A DNA stretch of 64,000 bases from Amycolatopsis dendrobii. GTDB lineage: Bacteria; Actinomycetota; Actinomycetes; Mycobacteriales; Pseudonocardiaceae. Below the pieces are notes generated by a model, which saw only the letters and a program-made list of their open reading frames with translations, ran no database searches and had not been told where the DNA came from. How positions within the stretch are numbered: the first letter of the stretch is position 1; the number at the start of each line of letters is the position of its first letter. Location: positions 310,001 to 374,000 of the forward strand of contig NZ_JACGZW010000006.1 in NCBI RefSeq assembly GCF_014145675.1. The letters are read 5' to 3'. Below, one piece after another: positions 15,442 to 24,450 of the stretch. Position numbers and translations under genes: made by a program.

Positions 15442-16761
15442 ATGAGCGAAGGCCGATGGTTCGATGCCTGGATGCCCTGGCCCGAACTGTCGGGCCTGGC
15501 CGCCGCGGGCCGGGCACTGCTGCCCGCAGTGCCCGCGACCCCGGCCGCGCTCGCCCGGACCGTCACCGAGCAACTAGTGGGCCGTCGCCTTACGACCACG
15601 GTGCAAGGCCACGAAGTCGGCCTGACGCTCACCGAACTCGACTATCCGGCGGACTCGCTTCGGCTGGCCACTGGTCGAGTCGGAGACGTTCGCATTGTCG
15701 CGGAAGACGTCGACTGGCCCGTTCCGGACAGTTCGGCGGCCCCCGTTGAGCACGGCGCTGGCAGCCTGGCCCGCACTGCCCGCTCGTCTCGAACCGCAGC
15801 GGCCGGAGCAGCGTCGAACGCGCGTGGCGAAACGACGGACCCGACCACCGCGGACGCGCTCGGCATGCCTGCTGCGACGGGCACTCGGTCCCCCGCCGGC
15901 GAAACAAACAAGACAGACGGCCCGCCGGACGCGGCCGGGCTTGCGGCTGGTCGGATCGCGCAGTCCGCCGACGACCGAATTGACGCACGCCCATCCGGTC
16001 CACGAGAGAACACGGCATCGTCGGCTTCCGTTCAGGCGCAAGGCAATCGCCGAAGCGCGGAAGCCACACCTGGTGCCGCAGCATCGAACCCCATCTCGGG
16101 ATCTGACGCAACGAAGGCCGGACCGCACGAATCAGAACGACCGACTTCTCGACGCGGGTCCGGAAGGGCGTCCACCGGTCGCGAAGCTGGCCCGGCAACT
16201 CCGCCGAGTGTCGGATCGCCTGCGCAGCCAGACGTAGAACGCATTCCGTTGCGACGCGTGACCGTGCTCGCCAAAGACGTGCGGCTTCGAGGATTGCCTT
16301 CGCCAGCGGCGATTCCCGGATCTGTCGAACTCGAGATAGAAGTGAGCGGGACCGTGGTGCGGGATCGGGTCGCGGCGGCACGTCCGGACCTGATCGCGAC
16401 GCCGCATCCGGAAGGGTTCCGGGTGCGCTGGCGGAAGCATCCGCACTGGGGATGCTTGACTCTCGTCGCGGGCATCGAAGACGACGCGATAGTGCTGACC
16501 CCGACCGCACTCCGCCTCGGACGATGGACGAGGCGTCCGCCGAAGCGGATCCGGCCGATCGTGCTTCCCCTCCCGGATCTGCCGAAAGGCTTGCGCCTGA
16601 ACGGAATCCGGCCTGCTGAAGACGAGCTCGCGCTGACGATCGCAGCCGACGAATGGCCTGGACGGCTCGCCCGGATTCCGCTGCCGGACTTGCTGACCTG
16701 GCTGACGACAGCGGCAATGACACTGACACTTCCCGGATTCGGATCACGGTCCCTCCCCTGA
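15442..16761 (+). CDS. Possible LmeA/DUF2993-like protein with long disordered insert
   Basis: A 439-residue protein from ATG 15442 (MSEGRWFDAWMPW); an earlier in-frame start at 15298 lacks support. Residues 1-85 and about 270-439 look like two halves of one beta-rich domain: VTEQLVGRRLTTTVQGHEVGLTLTELDYP with RVGDVRIVAEDVDWP, then RVTVLAKDVRLRGLPSP, GFRVRWRKHPHWG, DDAIVLTPTALRLG and LPDLPKGLRLNGIRPAEDEL. The alternation of strands and the LP.G..L..I motif resemble the LmeA phospholipid-binding family. Between them lie about 185 residues rich in Ala, Ser, Thr, Arg and Pro, probably unfolded. No signal peptide is evident, which is odd for LmeA-like proteins. Tentative. Confidence 0.5.
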   Translation: MSEGRWFDAWMPWPELSGLAAAGRALLPAVPATPAALARTVTEQLVGRRLTTTVQGHEVGLTLTELDYPADSLRLATGRVGDVRIVAEDVDWPVPDSSAAPVEHGAGSLARTARSSRTAAAGAASNARGETTDPTTADALGMPAATGTRSPAGETNKTDGPPDAAGLAAGRIAQSADDRIDARPSGPRENTASSASVQAQGNRRSAEATPGAAASNPISGSDATKAGPHESERPTSRRGSGRASTGREAGPATPPSVGSPAQPDVERIPLRRVTVLAKDVRLRGLPSPAAIPGSVELEIEVSGTVVRDRVAAARPDLIATPHPEGFRVRWRKHPHWGCLTLVAGIEDDAIVLTPTALRLGRWTRRPPKRIRPIVLPLPDLPKGLRLNGIRPAEDELALTIAADEWPGRLARIPLPDLLTWLTTAAMTLTLPGFGSRSLP

Positions 16762-17061
16762 ACCGGCGGCGGCGCCCACCGGACCCCTTCTGGGCCCGAG
16801 CAATGGACGCGGCACTGCCGTGTTCCAGAGTGCTCGAACACGCGTTCGCAATCATCACCCGATCAGGGAAAAATCGAAAACCGTTGGGGCACAAGGGAAA
16901 CTCGAAAACAGCCCGAAATCTTGTCGGTGCGCTCGGCTAACCTCGGAATCGAGCCGTCAGTTCGCTCCGAGGGGAGACCACCGATGACAACCACCGCAGA
17001 ACTGCTCCGAAGAACCCGAAGATCCCGGCGCCGTGCCGGACATCCACGGGCAAGCGCGCGT
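16762..17061. other. Intergenic region with an isolated strong ribosome-binding site
   Basis: This separates the convergent LmeA-like and histidine-kinase genes. GAGGGGAG lies 7 nt before an ATG at 16984 (MTTTAELLRRTRRS), which looks like a genuine translation start. After about 25 codons the frame runs into sequence antisense to the kinase gene and loses any protein-like character. It could be the remnant 5' end of a lost gene or a tiny peptide gene. Nothing else is supported here. Confidence 0.35.
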
Positions 17062-18489
17062 TCAGAGCGACGCTTGCTCCTCCACCGGAAGGCAGACCTC
17101 GAACCGCGTGTCACCCGGTTCCGACGTCACTTTGATGTCGCCCGAGTGCCGTTCCACGACGATCCGCCACGAGATGTCCAGCCCGAGACCAGTTCCTTCG
17201 CCGACGCCTTTGGTCGTGAAGAACGGTTCGAAGATGCGCTGGCGCACCTCTTCCGGGATCCCCGGCCCGGTGTCGCCGATCTCGACCCGCACCTGCTTGC
17301 CGACCTGCCACGTGCGCAGGGTCAGCGTTCCCTCGCCGCCCATGGCGCCGACGGCGTTGTCGATGATGTTGGTCCACACCTGGTTCAGTTCGGCTGCGTA
17401 GGCGGGAACCCGGTCGATCGAGCAGTCGTATTCCTTGACCACGCGGATGCCCTCGCCGAGCTTGCCCGACATCATCACCAGCGTGGAGTTGAGTCCTTCA
17501 TGGACGTCGATGAACTGGTGCGGGGCGCGATCCATTTGCGAGTACTGCTTCGCCGCGCCCACGAGCGTGGAAACCCGGCTGGTCGAGTCTTCGATCTCGC
17601 CCATCAGCATCTCGGTTTCGAGCGCGTACGCGAGCCAGCGGATCGCGCCGTCGAGCAGTCCTTCGCCCACCGACTCCAGCACATGGTCGAGATTCGTCGG
17701 GGTGAGCCCGGCGGCGACGAAGATGCTGGCGAGGTCCCAGCCCTGGTCGATGCCGTGGTCGTCGAACCAGTCGCCGATCTCGTCCTCGCGGTCGGCTTGC
17801 TGCATCGCGGAGAGCTTGGGCGCGTCGCCGACCTGCTTTACCAAGCGTTCCTGCACGTCGAGGAGCAGTTCGAGCAGGTCCGGGTCGATGTCTTTCTTCG
17901 CCAGGATCGCCAGCTTGTGCCGCATGCCGGCGACTCGCTCGCGCAGCGCGGCAGTGGCTCGTACCGCAGCTGCGGCCGGGTTGTTGAGTTCGTGCATGAG
18001 CCCCGCGGACAACTCGCCGAGAGCGACGAGCCTGCGGCGCGACGACACCAGCGCGTCGGTGTTGCGCCAGCCGAGGTACATCCCCTCCAGCAGGTGCGCC
18101 GCCATCGGGAACCATTGCCGGAATTCGACGGCGAACTCCGCGGCGGGGAGCGTGAGGAAGGTCAGGTCGCTGACGGCGTAGATCGTCGCGCCGTAGGTGG
18201 CTTCGCTGTCCTGGTAGGCCAGGAATTGCGTTGCACCGCAGTAGGAACCGCGCTGATCGGACCTCTTCATCTCGACCTCGGCGCCGGCCACCACACGGGT
18301 CATCCGCAGCGCGCCGTTGAGCAGAACGTAGAAGCACGTGGCCGGGTCGCCCTCGCGGATCACCACGGAGTCAGCTTTGAACTCCTCGCGCACCGCGTTC
18401 TGCTCGATCCAGTCGAGCTGCGCGTCGGAGAGGTGTTCGAACAAGAACAGGCCGCGGAGTTCCTCGCGCGGCAAGGCGGGCTGAGTCAC
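17062..18489 (-). CDS. Histidine kinase with N-terminal cyclic-nucleotide-binding domain
   Basis: A 475-residue soluble sensor kinase. Residues 1-135 form a cNMP-binding/Crp-like beta-barrel (LFLFEHLSDAQLDWIEQNA, VVIREGDPATCFYVLLNGALRM, then TFLTLPAAEFAVEF). The phospho-acceptor helix is LVALGELSAGLMHELNNPAAAA (H in HELNNP), and the catalytic domain has the N-box (QVWTNIIDNAVGAM), G1 (IGDTGPGIP), F-box (RIFEPFFTTK) and G2 (GTGLGLDIS). There are no membrane segments. Its ATG overlaps the stop of the upstream response-regulator/reductase gene (ATGA), so they form one signalling unit. The barrel lacks obvious cyclic-nucleotide contacts, so the ligand is uncertain. Confidence 0.92.
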   Translation of the reverse strand: MTQPALPREELRGLFLFEHLSDAQLDWIEQNAVREEFKADSVVIREGDPATCFYVLLNGALRMTRVVAGAEVEMKRSDQRGSYCGATQFLAYQDSEATYGATIYAVSDLTFLTLPAAEFAVEFRQWFPMAAHLLEGMYLGWRNTDALVSSRRRLVALGELSAGLMHELNNPAAAAVRATAALRERVAGMRHKLAILAKKDIDPDLLELLLDVQERLVKQVGDAPKLSAMQQADREDEIGDWFDDHGIDQGWDLASIFVAAGLTPTNLDHVLESVGEGLLDGAIRWLAYALETEMLMGEIEDSTSRVSTLVGAAKQYSQMDRAPHQFIDVHEGLNSTLVMMSGKLGEGIRVVKEYDCSIDRVPAYAAELNQVWTNIIDNAVGAMGGEGTLTLRTWQVGKQVRVEIGDTGPGIPEEVRQRIFEPFFTTKGVGEGTGLGLDISWRIVVERHSGDIKVTSEPGDTRFEVCLPVEEQASL

Positions 18490-20138
18490 TGTTCCTCCAA
18501 GTAACGGTGGACCAGGGTCACGGCCATCGCACCCTCGCCGACGGCGGACGCCACGCGTTTCACCGACTGCGAGCGCACGTCTCCGGCCACGAACACGCCG
18601 GGCACTGACGACTCCAGGTAATGCGGATCGCGGTCAAGGGTCCATCCCGGCGGCCTGCGTCCGTCCTCCACGAGGTCTGGGCCGGTCCGGACGAATCCGT
18701 GGGCGTCCCTGAGGACGCTCTTTCCCAGCCACTCCGTGCGCGGAGCGGCTCCGATGAAGATGAAGAGGTGTTCCGTGTCCAGTTTCTCGGTCACGCCGTC
18801 TTTGCAGACCGTGATGGACTCGAGGTGATCGTCCCCGTGCGCTTTGATCACCGTCGTGTGCGTGCGGACGTGCACGTTCTCGATGGCAGCGATCTGCTCG
18901 ATGAGGTAGTGCGACATCGACGACTCCAGCGACGCGCCGCGCACCAGCAGCGTCACGTCGGTGGCGTGCTGGGCGAAGAACACCGCCGCCTGGCCCGCGG
19001 AATTCGCACCGCCGACGATGTACACGTGGTCGTTCGAGCACTCAGGTGCTTCCGTCGCGGCAGAGCCGTAGTAGACACCTCGGCCGGTCAGCTCCGCGAT
19101 TCCCTCGGCTTCCAGCGCTCGGTAGTTAACGCCGCTGGAAAGGATCACGGAGTGCGCGGCGATCTCGGATCCGTCGCCGAAGGTCACGACCCGGCTCGAC
19201 CCGCGCGCTTCCAGACCCACGACATCGCGGGCCGTAAGCACTTCGGCGCCGAACTTTTGCGCCTGGCGGCGGGCTCGATCCGTGAGCTGCGCGCCGGACA
19301 CTCCGTCCGGGAAGCCAAGGTAGTTCTCGATCCTGGAGCTGGTTCCGGCCTGGCCGCCGGTGGCCTTGCGCTCGACCAGCACGGTCCGCAGTCCCTCGGA
19401 AGCGCCGTACACCGCGGCACCGAGTCCGGCCGGACCGCCGCCGATCACCACCAGGTCGTAAAAGTCCTGCGCGGGCTGCGTGGAAAGGCCCACCGCATCG
19501 GCGATCTCGCTTCCCGATGGCTGTTTCAGCACCGTGCCGTCCGGCGTCACCACGACCGGGATGTCGGTCTCGCACGCGCCGGCGGCTTGGAGAATACGGC
19601 CGGCTTCCTCGTCGTCGACCGAGTACCAGCGATACGGGACGGCGTTGCGAGCCAGGAAGTCGCGCATCCGGAACGACGGCGCCGAGTACCGGTGCCCGAT
19701 CAGCTTCGTCTCTTCCACCGGCCGATCGCCGACCGCCAGCCAGGTCTCGACGAGCGAGTCGATGACCGGGTACAGCTTCTCCTCGGGCGGGTCCCAGGGC
19801 TTGAGCAGGTAGTGGTCGACGTCGACCAGGTTGATCGCCTGGATCGCGGCGTCTGTGTCGGCGTAGGCCGTCAGCAGCGCGCGCCGGGCGTTCGGGAAGA
19901 GGTCCATCGCCTTCTCCAGGAAGACGATGCCGTCCATGTGCGGCATGCGGTAGTCGGCGAGGATCGCCGCGACGGCGTCGCCGCGCAGCTTGATCTCGCG
20001 AAGTGCGTCGAGGGCGTCGGCACCCGAATCGGCGCGGATGACGCGGTAGTCCTTGCCGTAGCGGCGACGCAGGTCGCGCGCCACCGACCGCGAAACGGCG
20101 GGGTCGTCGTCGACGGTCATCAGGATCGGCTGGCTCAC
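18486..20138 (-). CDS. Response regulator fused to thioredoxin-reductase-like flavoprotein
   Basis: About 550 residues from GTG 20138 (VSQPILMTVDDDP). Residues 1-125 are a CheY-like receiver (TVDDDPAVS; phospho-Asp in AILADYRMPHMDG; Lys in HYLLKPWD). About 150-230 is a glutaredoxin-like segment (HRYSAPSFRMRDFLARNAVPYRW, TDIPVVVTPDGTVL). About 240 onward is a TrxB-like flavoprotein: FAD GxGxxG (VVIGGGPAGLGAAVYGASEG), NADPH motif (VYIVGGANSAGQAAVFFAQ) and VFVAGDVRSQSVKRVASAVGEG. The redox CxxC expected near YYGSAATEAPEC is missing, so it cannot be a standard thioredoxin reductase. Coupled to the cNMP-domain kinase, it may link phosphorylation to NADPH-dependent redox chemistry. Confidence 0.9.
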   Translation of the reverse strand: MSQPILMTVDDDPAVSRSVARDLRRRYGKDYRVIRADSGADALDALREIKLRGDAVAAILADYRMPHMDGIVFLEKAMDLFPNARRALLTAYADTDAAIQAINLVDVDHYLLKPWDPPEEKLYPVIDSLVETWLAVGDRPVEETKLIGHRYSAPSFRMRDFLARNAVPYRWYSVDDEEAGRILQAAGACETDIPVVVTPDGTVLKQPSGSEIADAVGLSTQPAQDFYDLVVIGGGPAGLGAAVYGASEGLRTVLVERKATGGQAGTSSRIENYLGFPDGVSGAQLTDRARRQAQKFGAEVLTARDVVGLEARGSSRVVTFGDGSEIAAHSVILSSGVNYRALEAEGIAELTGRGVYYGSAATEAPECSNDHVYIVGGANSAGQAAVFFAQHATDVTLLVRGASLESSMSHYLIEQIAAIENVHVRTHTTVIKAHGDDHLESITVCKDGVTEKLDTEHLFIFIGAAPRTEWLGKSVLRDAHGFVRTGPDLVEDGRRPPGWTLDRDPHYLESSVPGVFVAGDVRSQSVKRVASAVGEGAMAVTLVHRYLEEQ

Positions 20139-20202
20139 ACGGCACAGCCTACGGTGTCCCGTCGGCTGTCGCGGCAAACAACAGAATCAGGGACCGGTGC
20201 CC

Positions 20203-20232
20203 GTCGCGGCCGCCACCGCGGCGGGCACCGGT
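20203..20232 (-). terminator. Hairpin terminator after the beta-helix gene
   Basis: ACCGGTGCCCG (20203-20213) pairs perfectly with CGGGCACCGGT (20222-20232) around an 8-nt loop. It sits 14 bp downstream of the stop of the minus-strand gene ending at 20247 and upstream of the next minus-strand operon, where a terminator is expected. No U-tract. Confidence 0.7.
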
Positions 20233-20246
20233 TGCTCAGGTGGCGG

Positions 20247-22451
20247 CTACGGATAGCGCACCAAGTTGACCGGCTTCGTCCCCGCCTGGGTGGTCGCGCC
20301 GACGTCGTTGATCACATGGGCGATCGTTCCCTGGTGGTTGAGCGACACCGTCACCATGCCGTGGAACCGCACGTCGGGAGCGTCCGGAGCGGCGAAAGCG
20401 TGCGAGCAGGACACCGACGGGTTCGTGTTGAAGAAGCAGTAGCTGCCAAGGCCCCAGGCTTCGTGGCTGGTCACGTCCGGGGCGACCTGGTACGCGGCGT
20501 AGCCCGCACTCCCGCCGTTCATCCAGGCTGCCTGGTCAGGGACGTCGTAGGGCATCTCGTTCTGGAAGAAGTAGGTGCGCCCGCCGTTTCCGTTCCAGGT
20601 CACCTGCGTCTTCTGGAAGTGCTCGACGAACAGCCCGTAGACGGTCACGTCGTCGCCGTTCACCACCAGGCCGGTGTCGGCGGTGTTGAAACTCCAGCCA
20701 ACGTGACTGTCGTCGGCGCCGTGGTCGGCTCGCCAGAGCCACAGGTGGTCGCCGATCACCTGGTTGCTGTTGACGACGAGACTGGTGTGCGCTTTGCCCG
20801 CGGCGGCACCGCCGACGCGGAAGAACACGTCGTGCAGCGAGGTCGGGTTCGCCGAATGGTCGGCGTCCGACCCGGGATCGCCGACCTGCATGAGCGTGGC
20901 CGACGAGGTCGTTCCGGCGTCGATCAGCAGGCCGGCGATCTTTACGCCGTCCACGTCGTCGACGTTGATCGCAGTGATCCCGCCGTCTGGGATCAAGGTC
21001 GCGATGCCAAGGCCGAGGACGACGGTGTCCGGGCGAGTCACCTGGAGCGGCTGATCAAGGTGGTACACGCCTGGGGTGATCAGCAGGTTCTGGCCCGCCC
21101 GCAGAGCTTCGTTCATCTCGGACGCGGTAGTGCCTGGCTTCGCGATGAAAAACTGGTCGATGGGCAACGCGACACCTGGTGCGCTGTCGTGTTCCCAAGT
21201 GACCCCGGAGGTGTTGCTTCGCAGGGCGGGCACGAACACCCGGTAGTGACCGGACTCGTCGATCTGGAGGCACGGCTTCTCGCGGACGACCGGGGCCTGG
21301 TCGATCGTCGTGTACGGCGGGTCCGGGAAGGTGCCGGCGGGAGCGCCGTTCACTCCGACGAACACCATGTTCCAAGTGGACCCGGTCCAGCCGCCGAAGT
21401 GCGAATCGCGCGAGATCCATTGCTGCTGCGATCCGGAACGGACCTGGCCGTCGATCTTCGTGTCCGAGATCCAGCCCCCGCTCGACCAGCCGCCGCCGTC
21501 GTCGAGCCGAAGGTCGCCGCGGACGTGCATGCGCCGGTACGGGCTCGCCTGCGAGACGGCCCATTGATCCGCGCCCCCGACCGGGTTCACGGACAGGTTC
21601 TCCGCGCCGCGCCAGAAGTTCTGGGTCGCGTTGTTCGGGGGAAACCAGTCAGCCTCTACGTGCACCGCGCCGTTGATCGTCACGGCGTCGGGGGTGCTGC
21701 CCAGTCCGAGAATTTGGGTGTAGAAGCCGACGTTCACGTCGTTGGAATACGCACCGGGCTTGAACAGCACCGCGTAGCGCTGACTGCCGAACTGGTTCTT
21801 CTCCTGCTCCGCGAAGATCGCGTCCAGCTTGCGCTGGATGCTCTCGCTCGGCATCGACGGTTCGAAAACGACGACGTTCGGCCCCAGGTCCACTTGTCCC
21901 GGCGGCGGAGAAGTAGTGCCACCCACGGAGATCAGTGTGAACGACTCGTTGGCGGCGTCATGATGGCCGTGCTGCTGCGGCTTCTCGCGGTCGGCAGCCA
22001 ACCCGGCCGGACGGGGTTCGCGGTCTCGGCCGGGGGCAAGATCGACAACCGCAGCGGTCGGATGTGCTGGCCATTGCGGGTCAAGCTCGGTGGACGGCAG
22101 TCGCGGCGGGACTGCGGCACAGCTGGTTTCCGAGGCGTTCTTGTCCTTCGACGACGCAGGGCGCGGGGGCCGGGTGGTCGTCTCTGCATCGCCCTTGCGG
22201 GTGAGGTGGAAGTGCCAATCGTGCGCGTTTGTTCCGGTGCCGGTGTACGGGCGGGCCAGCGGGGCGGGCGTGACGAGCAGCCGAGTAGCGGCTCGTTGGG
22301 CGTTCGCGGTCTCGGTTTGGGCGGGCCATGCGTCAGTGTGGGCATCGAGGGGCTGCCGAGGCGGCGTTCCGCTGTTCCGGCCGGGGAGGTAGGCGGTCGA
22401 ACTCGGAGGTGTCAGCGGCGGAGCGGCCACTCTCCGTGATTCGGGATTCAT
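20247..22451 (-). CDS. Beta-helix (pectate-lyase-fold) protein with unusual N-terminus
   Basis: A 734-residue protein. ATG 22451 has a near-perfect AAGGAGGTGACG ribosome-binding site. From about residue 180 it reads as a right-handed beta-helix: NVVVFEPSMPSESIQRKLDAIFAEQE, YAVLFKPGAYSNDVNVGFYTQ, TINGAVHVEADW, then later QNLLITPGVYHLDQPLQV and VVLGLGIATLIPDGGI, INVDDVDGVKIAGLLIDAG. Such proteins are often annotated in actinomycetes as adenylyl cyclase or coagulation-factor 5/8-type proteins without functional proof. The first 180 residues are Pro/Thr/Ala/Arg-rich, low in hydrophobic residues and show no signal peptide or Tat motif, odd for a family normally secreted. Likely carbohydrate-active or surface-associated; substrate unknown. 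Confidence 0.72.
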   Translation of the reverse strand: MNPESRRVAAPPLTPPSSTAYLPGRNSGTPPRQPLDAHTDAWPAQTETANAQRAATRLLVTPAPLARPYTGTGTNAHDWHFHLTRKGDAETTTRPPRPASSKDKNASETSCAAVPPRLPSTELDPQWPAHPTAAVVDLAPGRDREPRPAGLAADREKPQQHGHHDAANESFTLISVGGTTSPPPGQVDLGPNVVVFEPSMPSESIQRKLDAIFAEQEKNQFGSQRYAVLFKPGAYSNDVNVGFYTQILGLGSTPDAVTINGAVHVEADWFPPNNATQNFWRGAENLSVNPVGGADQWAVSQASPYRRMHVRGDLRLDDGGGWSSGGWISDTKIDGQVRSGSQQQWISRDSHFGGWTGSTWNMVFVGVNGAPAGTFPDPPYTTIDQAPVVREKPCLQIDESGHYRVFVPALRSNTSGVTWEHDSAPGVALPIDQFFIAKPGTTASEMNEALRAGQNLLITPGVYHLDQPLQVTRPDTVVLGLGIATLIPDGGITAINVDDVDGVKIAGLLIDAGTTSSATLMQVGDPGSDADHSANPTSLHDVFFRVGGAAAGKAHTSLVVNSNQVIGDHLWLWRADHGADDSHVGWSFNTADTGLVVNGDDVTVYGLFVEHFQKTQVTWNGNGGRTYFFQNEMPYDVPDQAAWMNGGSAGYAAYQVAPDVTSHEAWGLGSYCFFNTNPSVSCSHAFAAPDAPDVRFHGMVTVSLNHQGTIAHVINDVGATTQAGTKPVNLVRYP

Positions 22452-22772
22452 CGTCACCTCCTTGCCGAGACAGGCGGCCGAGCGACCTTGGCCGGGGGTG
22501 CGGTTCGCCTCGTGGCGGGAGTCGGCTCGAAGGTCGCGACTGCGGAGGAATGTAATCGCGGACACACTGACACTCAACGCAAACCTGAAGAAAAGTCAGG
22601 AAGGGCAGTCGACCTGCACTAATGCGCCCAGGGTGGGCAGTGGAGATGCAGGTTCGGCCAGCTTGGCGCGCCGTTCTGGCGTGGCCGCGACGCCTAACCG
22701 ACCCCCTGACGAAGGAGCCGAAGGCGGGGTGTACTGTATGTCCATACGAGATGCGGAGTTCACCTCTGCTTC
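22452..22772. other. Intergenic region upstream of tRNA-Ala
   Basis: No gene is supported. It contains the AAGGAGGTGACG site of the minus-strand beta-helix gene at its left edge and presumably the tRNA promoter at its right. GTATG-TC-CATAC (22736-22747), a small palindrome, lies 25 bp before the tRNA. Confidence 0.4.
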
Positions 22773-22845
22773 GGGGCTATGGCGCAGCTGGTAGCGCACC
22801 TCACTGGCAGTGAGGGGGTCAGGGGTTCGAGTCCCCTTAGCTCCA
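22773..22845 (+). tRNA. tRNA-Ala, anticodon GGC
   Basis: A 73-nt cloverleaf. Acceptor GGGGCTA pairs with TAGCTCC (one G-T pair), the D arm is GCGC/GCGC around AGCTGGTA, the anticodon arm is CCTCA-CTGGCAG-TGAGG giving anticodon GGC, and the T arm is AGGGG-TTCGAGT-CCCCT. Discriminator base is A, with no encoded CCA. GGC reads the alanine codon GCC, heavily used in GC-rich genomes. Confidence 0.95.
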
Positions 22846-22858
22846 CAAGTTGCATAGG

Positions 22859-22900
22859 AACCCTTCGGCCACGCAGTTCAGGTTGGCCGGAGGGTTTTTT
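22859..22900 (+). terminator. Rho-independent terminator of the tRNA gene
   Basis: AACCCTTCGGCC (22859-22870) pairs with GGCCGGAGGGTT (22885-22896) with one G-T pair across a 14-nt loop, followed immediately by a T-run to 22900. This is a textbook intrinsic terminator 13 bp downstream of the tRNA. Confidence 0.9.
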
Positions 22901-24450
22901 GCATTCGTGGGCATGAATTGATGCGGCCGGGTCCGCTAGACGGTCGATTGCCCGGGGCTGGTGCTGCTGGACTGCGGGTTGGCGTCGGAAGCTCGGCGAT
23001 CGGGCTGGGAAGTTCGTTGACGGCGGTTGCTGCTTGCCGGGCATGGTCGCGGTCGGGTGACCAGTGTTGGTGCGGCGGCGTCGAGGGCGATGATCTCGTC
23101 CAACGGCATTGTGCTGAAGCAGGTGGTCGCGATGTCTGGAGACGCCTCTTCAGACAGGCTGCGGGCGATAAGTCGCATTAGTTGCCGCGGCGGCTAGCGG
23201 GTTCATTACGGCTAAGGCGCGTGGGGTTGCCGCGCCGCGGGCAGATGGCCGCTTCTTCTCGCAAGACGGAGGCTCGTCCAAGGGCGACTGCGGCGTCCGG
23301 GCGGGAACCCGATGGCGGTCTCGATGGGAGACGTCGGCTGATGGGCACGGCAGGACTGTCGGGCGGGAGCGCGCCCTCAGGCCGGAGGGGGCGTCTTGGG
23401 CGAGGTGGCGGCACGTGGGAGGCATTGGTTGCTGGCCGGTTCATGGGCTTGACCGCGGTCGTCGAGGAAGCGCGGTTGGGAGAGCGCATTCTCGGGGTGC
23501 CGATTCAGGCGGGTTGGCGGCTAACGCGGGTGTTGGGCGCGGTGCATCGCCGGCTGGGTGCGATCCGGACGTGACGGCGTGGGGCTGGTCGGCGGTGTTC
23601 GTAGTGAGGTCGCGTTTCGCGGAGACCCGATTTCGGATGGTCTCAGACGGGATGCGCGCGACAGTCCGCGCTGAGGGCAAGTAGGAGACGATTACGGCGT
23701 TGGTGATCTCGTTCCGGCTCGTTCGCACCTGGCGCGGCCGCGACCGGGGAAGCGACAAGATTGGTTCAGTGGTTCGCGATCTCGTCGGAGCCCGGGTTCG
23801 GGCAGGGGCGGGACCCGGCGGTGGAAGAGGGCGGGGATCGGCCGCGCGCGGAGGTGGCCGGGACTGCGTCGAAAGGGCGGAAGTTCGCAAAATTTCCCTG
23901 TTACGACCCGACCGGTCGATGTCGCGGATTGCACACTGGCGCAATAGAAGGATTCTGTCCCAGTAGTCGAGAGGGCGAGCGGCGGCGTTCATGATGTCGA
24001 ATGCCTTGGCGCAACCCTGGGGAACAACAGAAACACCCTGCGTCGCCAGGCCGCTAATAAATAACCATTCGCCGACTCGGCAGCAACGGGCAGAAATGTT
24101 GCCCGGAACTGCAAATAGAACTCACCGCATGCCGGAAAATGCGGCTCCGCCCAGCCGCGTTAATTGATTCAACACCGTACCGGCGAGTACGACAAGGTAT
24201 TCGCCGCAGAAGGGGGTTCTGGTGGAGGTAACACCACTGTCGCACCTGGTGCCAGCACCACCATCGGGAGGTCGAGGGCAACAAATGGGGAACGGCCTTC
24301 CTATTGCCGCCGGGAAACTGTCGCGCATGACGCCAACTCATTACCCCAATCGGAGGTAGACCGACTTTTCAATGTCTGACATGCTCGGCTCGGCCGACAG
24401 CTCGGTGCGTGGGGTCACTTGAGACGGGCTATTTTTCCTCAGGGGTAGAT
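22901..24450. other. Gene-poor 1.55-kb stretch before the biosynthetic cluster
   Basis: Open frames exist on both strands (for example plus 23182-23574 and minus 23441-23992), but their products are Arg/Ala/Gly/Pro-rich without motifs, and none has a clear ribosome-binding site. From about 23880 base composition becomes noticeably more A/T-rich (AAAATTTCCC, AATAAATAACC), as expected for a long regulatory region upstream of the SARP gene. A 16-codon frame (24372-24422) could be a leader peptide. I see no insertion-sequence ends. The left part may be decayed coding DNA beside a tRNA. Confidence 0.5.

Noticed and set aside
18621..22439. A plus-strand frame of 1272 codons opposite two genes
   Set aside because: It is antisense to the response-regulator/reductase and beta-helix genes, which have clear motifs and start sites. 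The product is Arg/Val/His-rich with no domain; long antisense frames are expected at high GC.
22901..24450. Insertion sequence or transposase remnant
   Set aside because: No transposase motif and no inverted ends could be found in the gene-poor tract.
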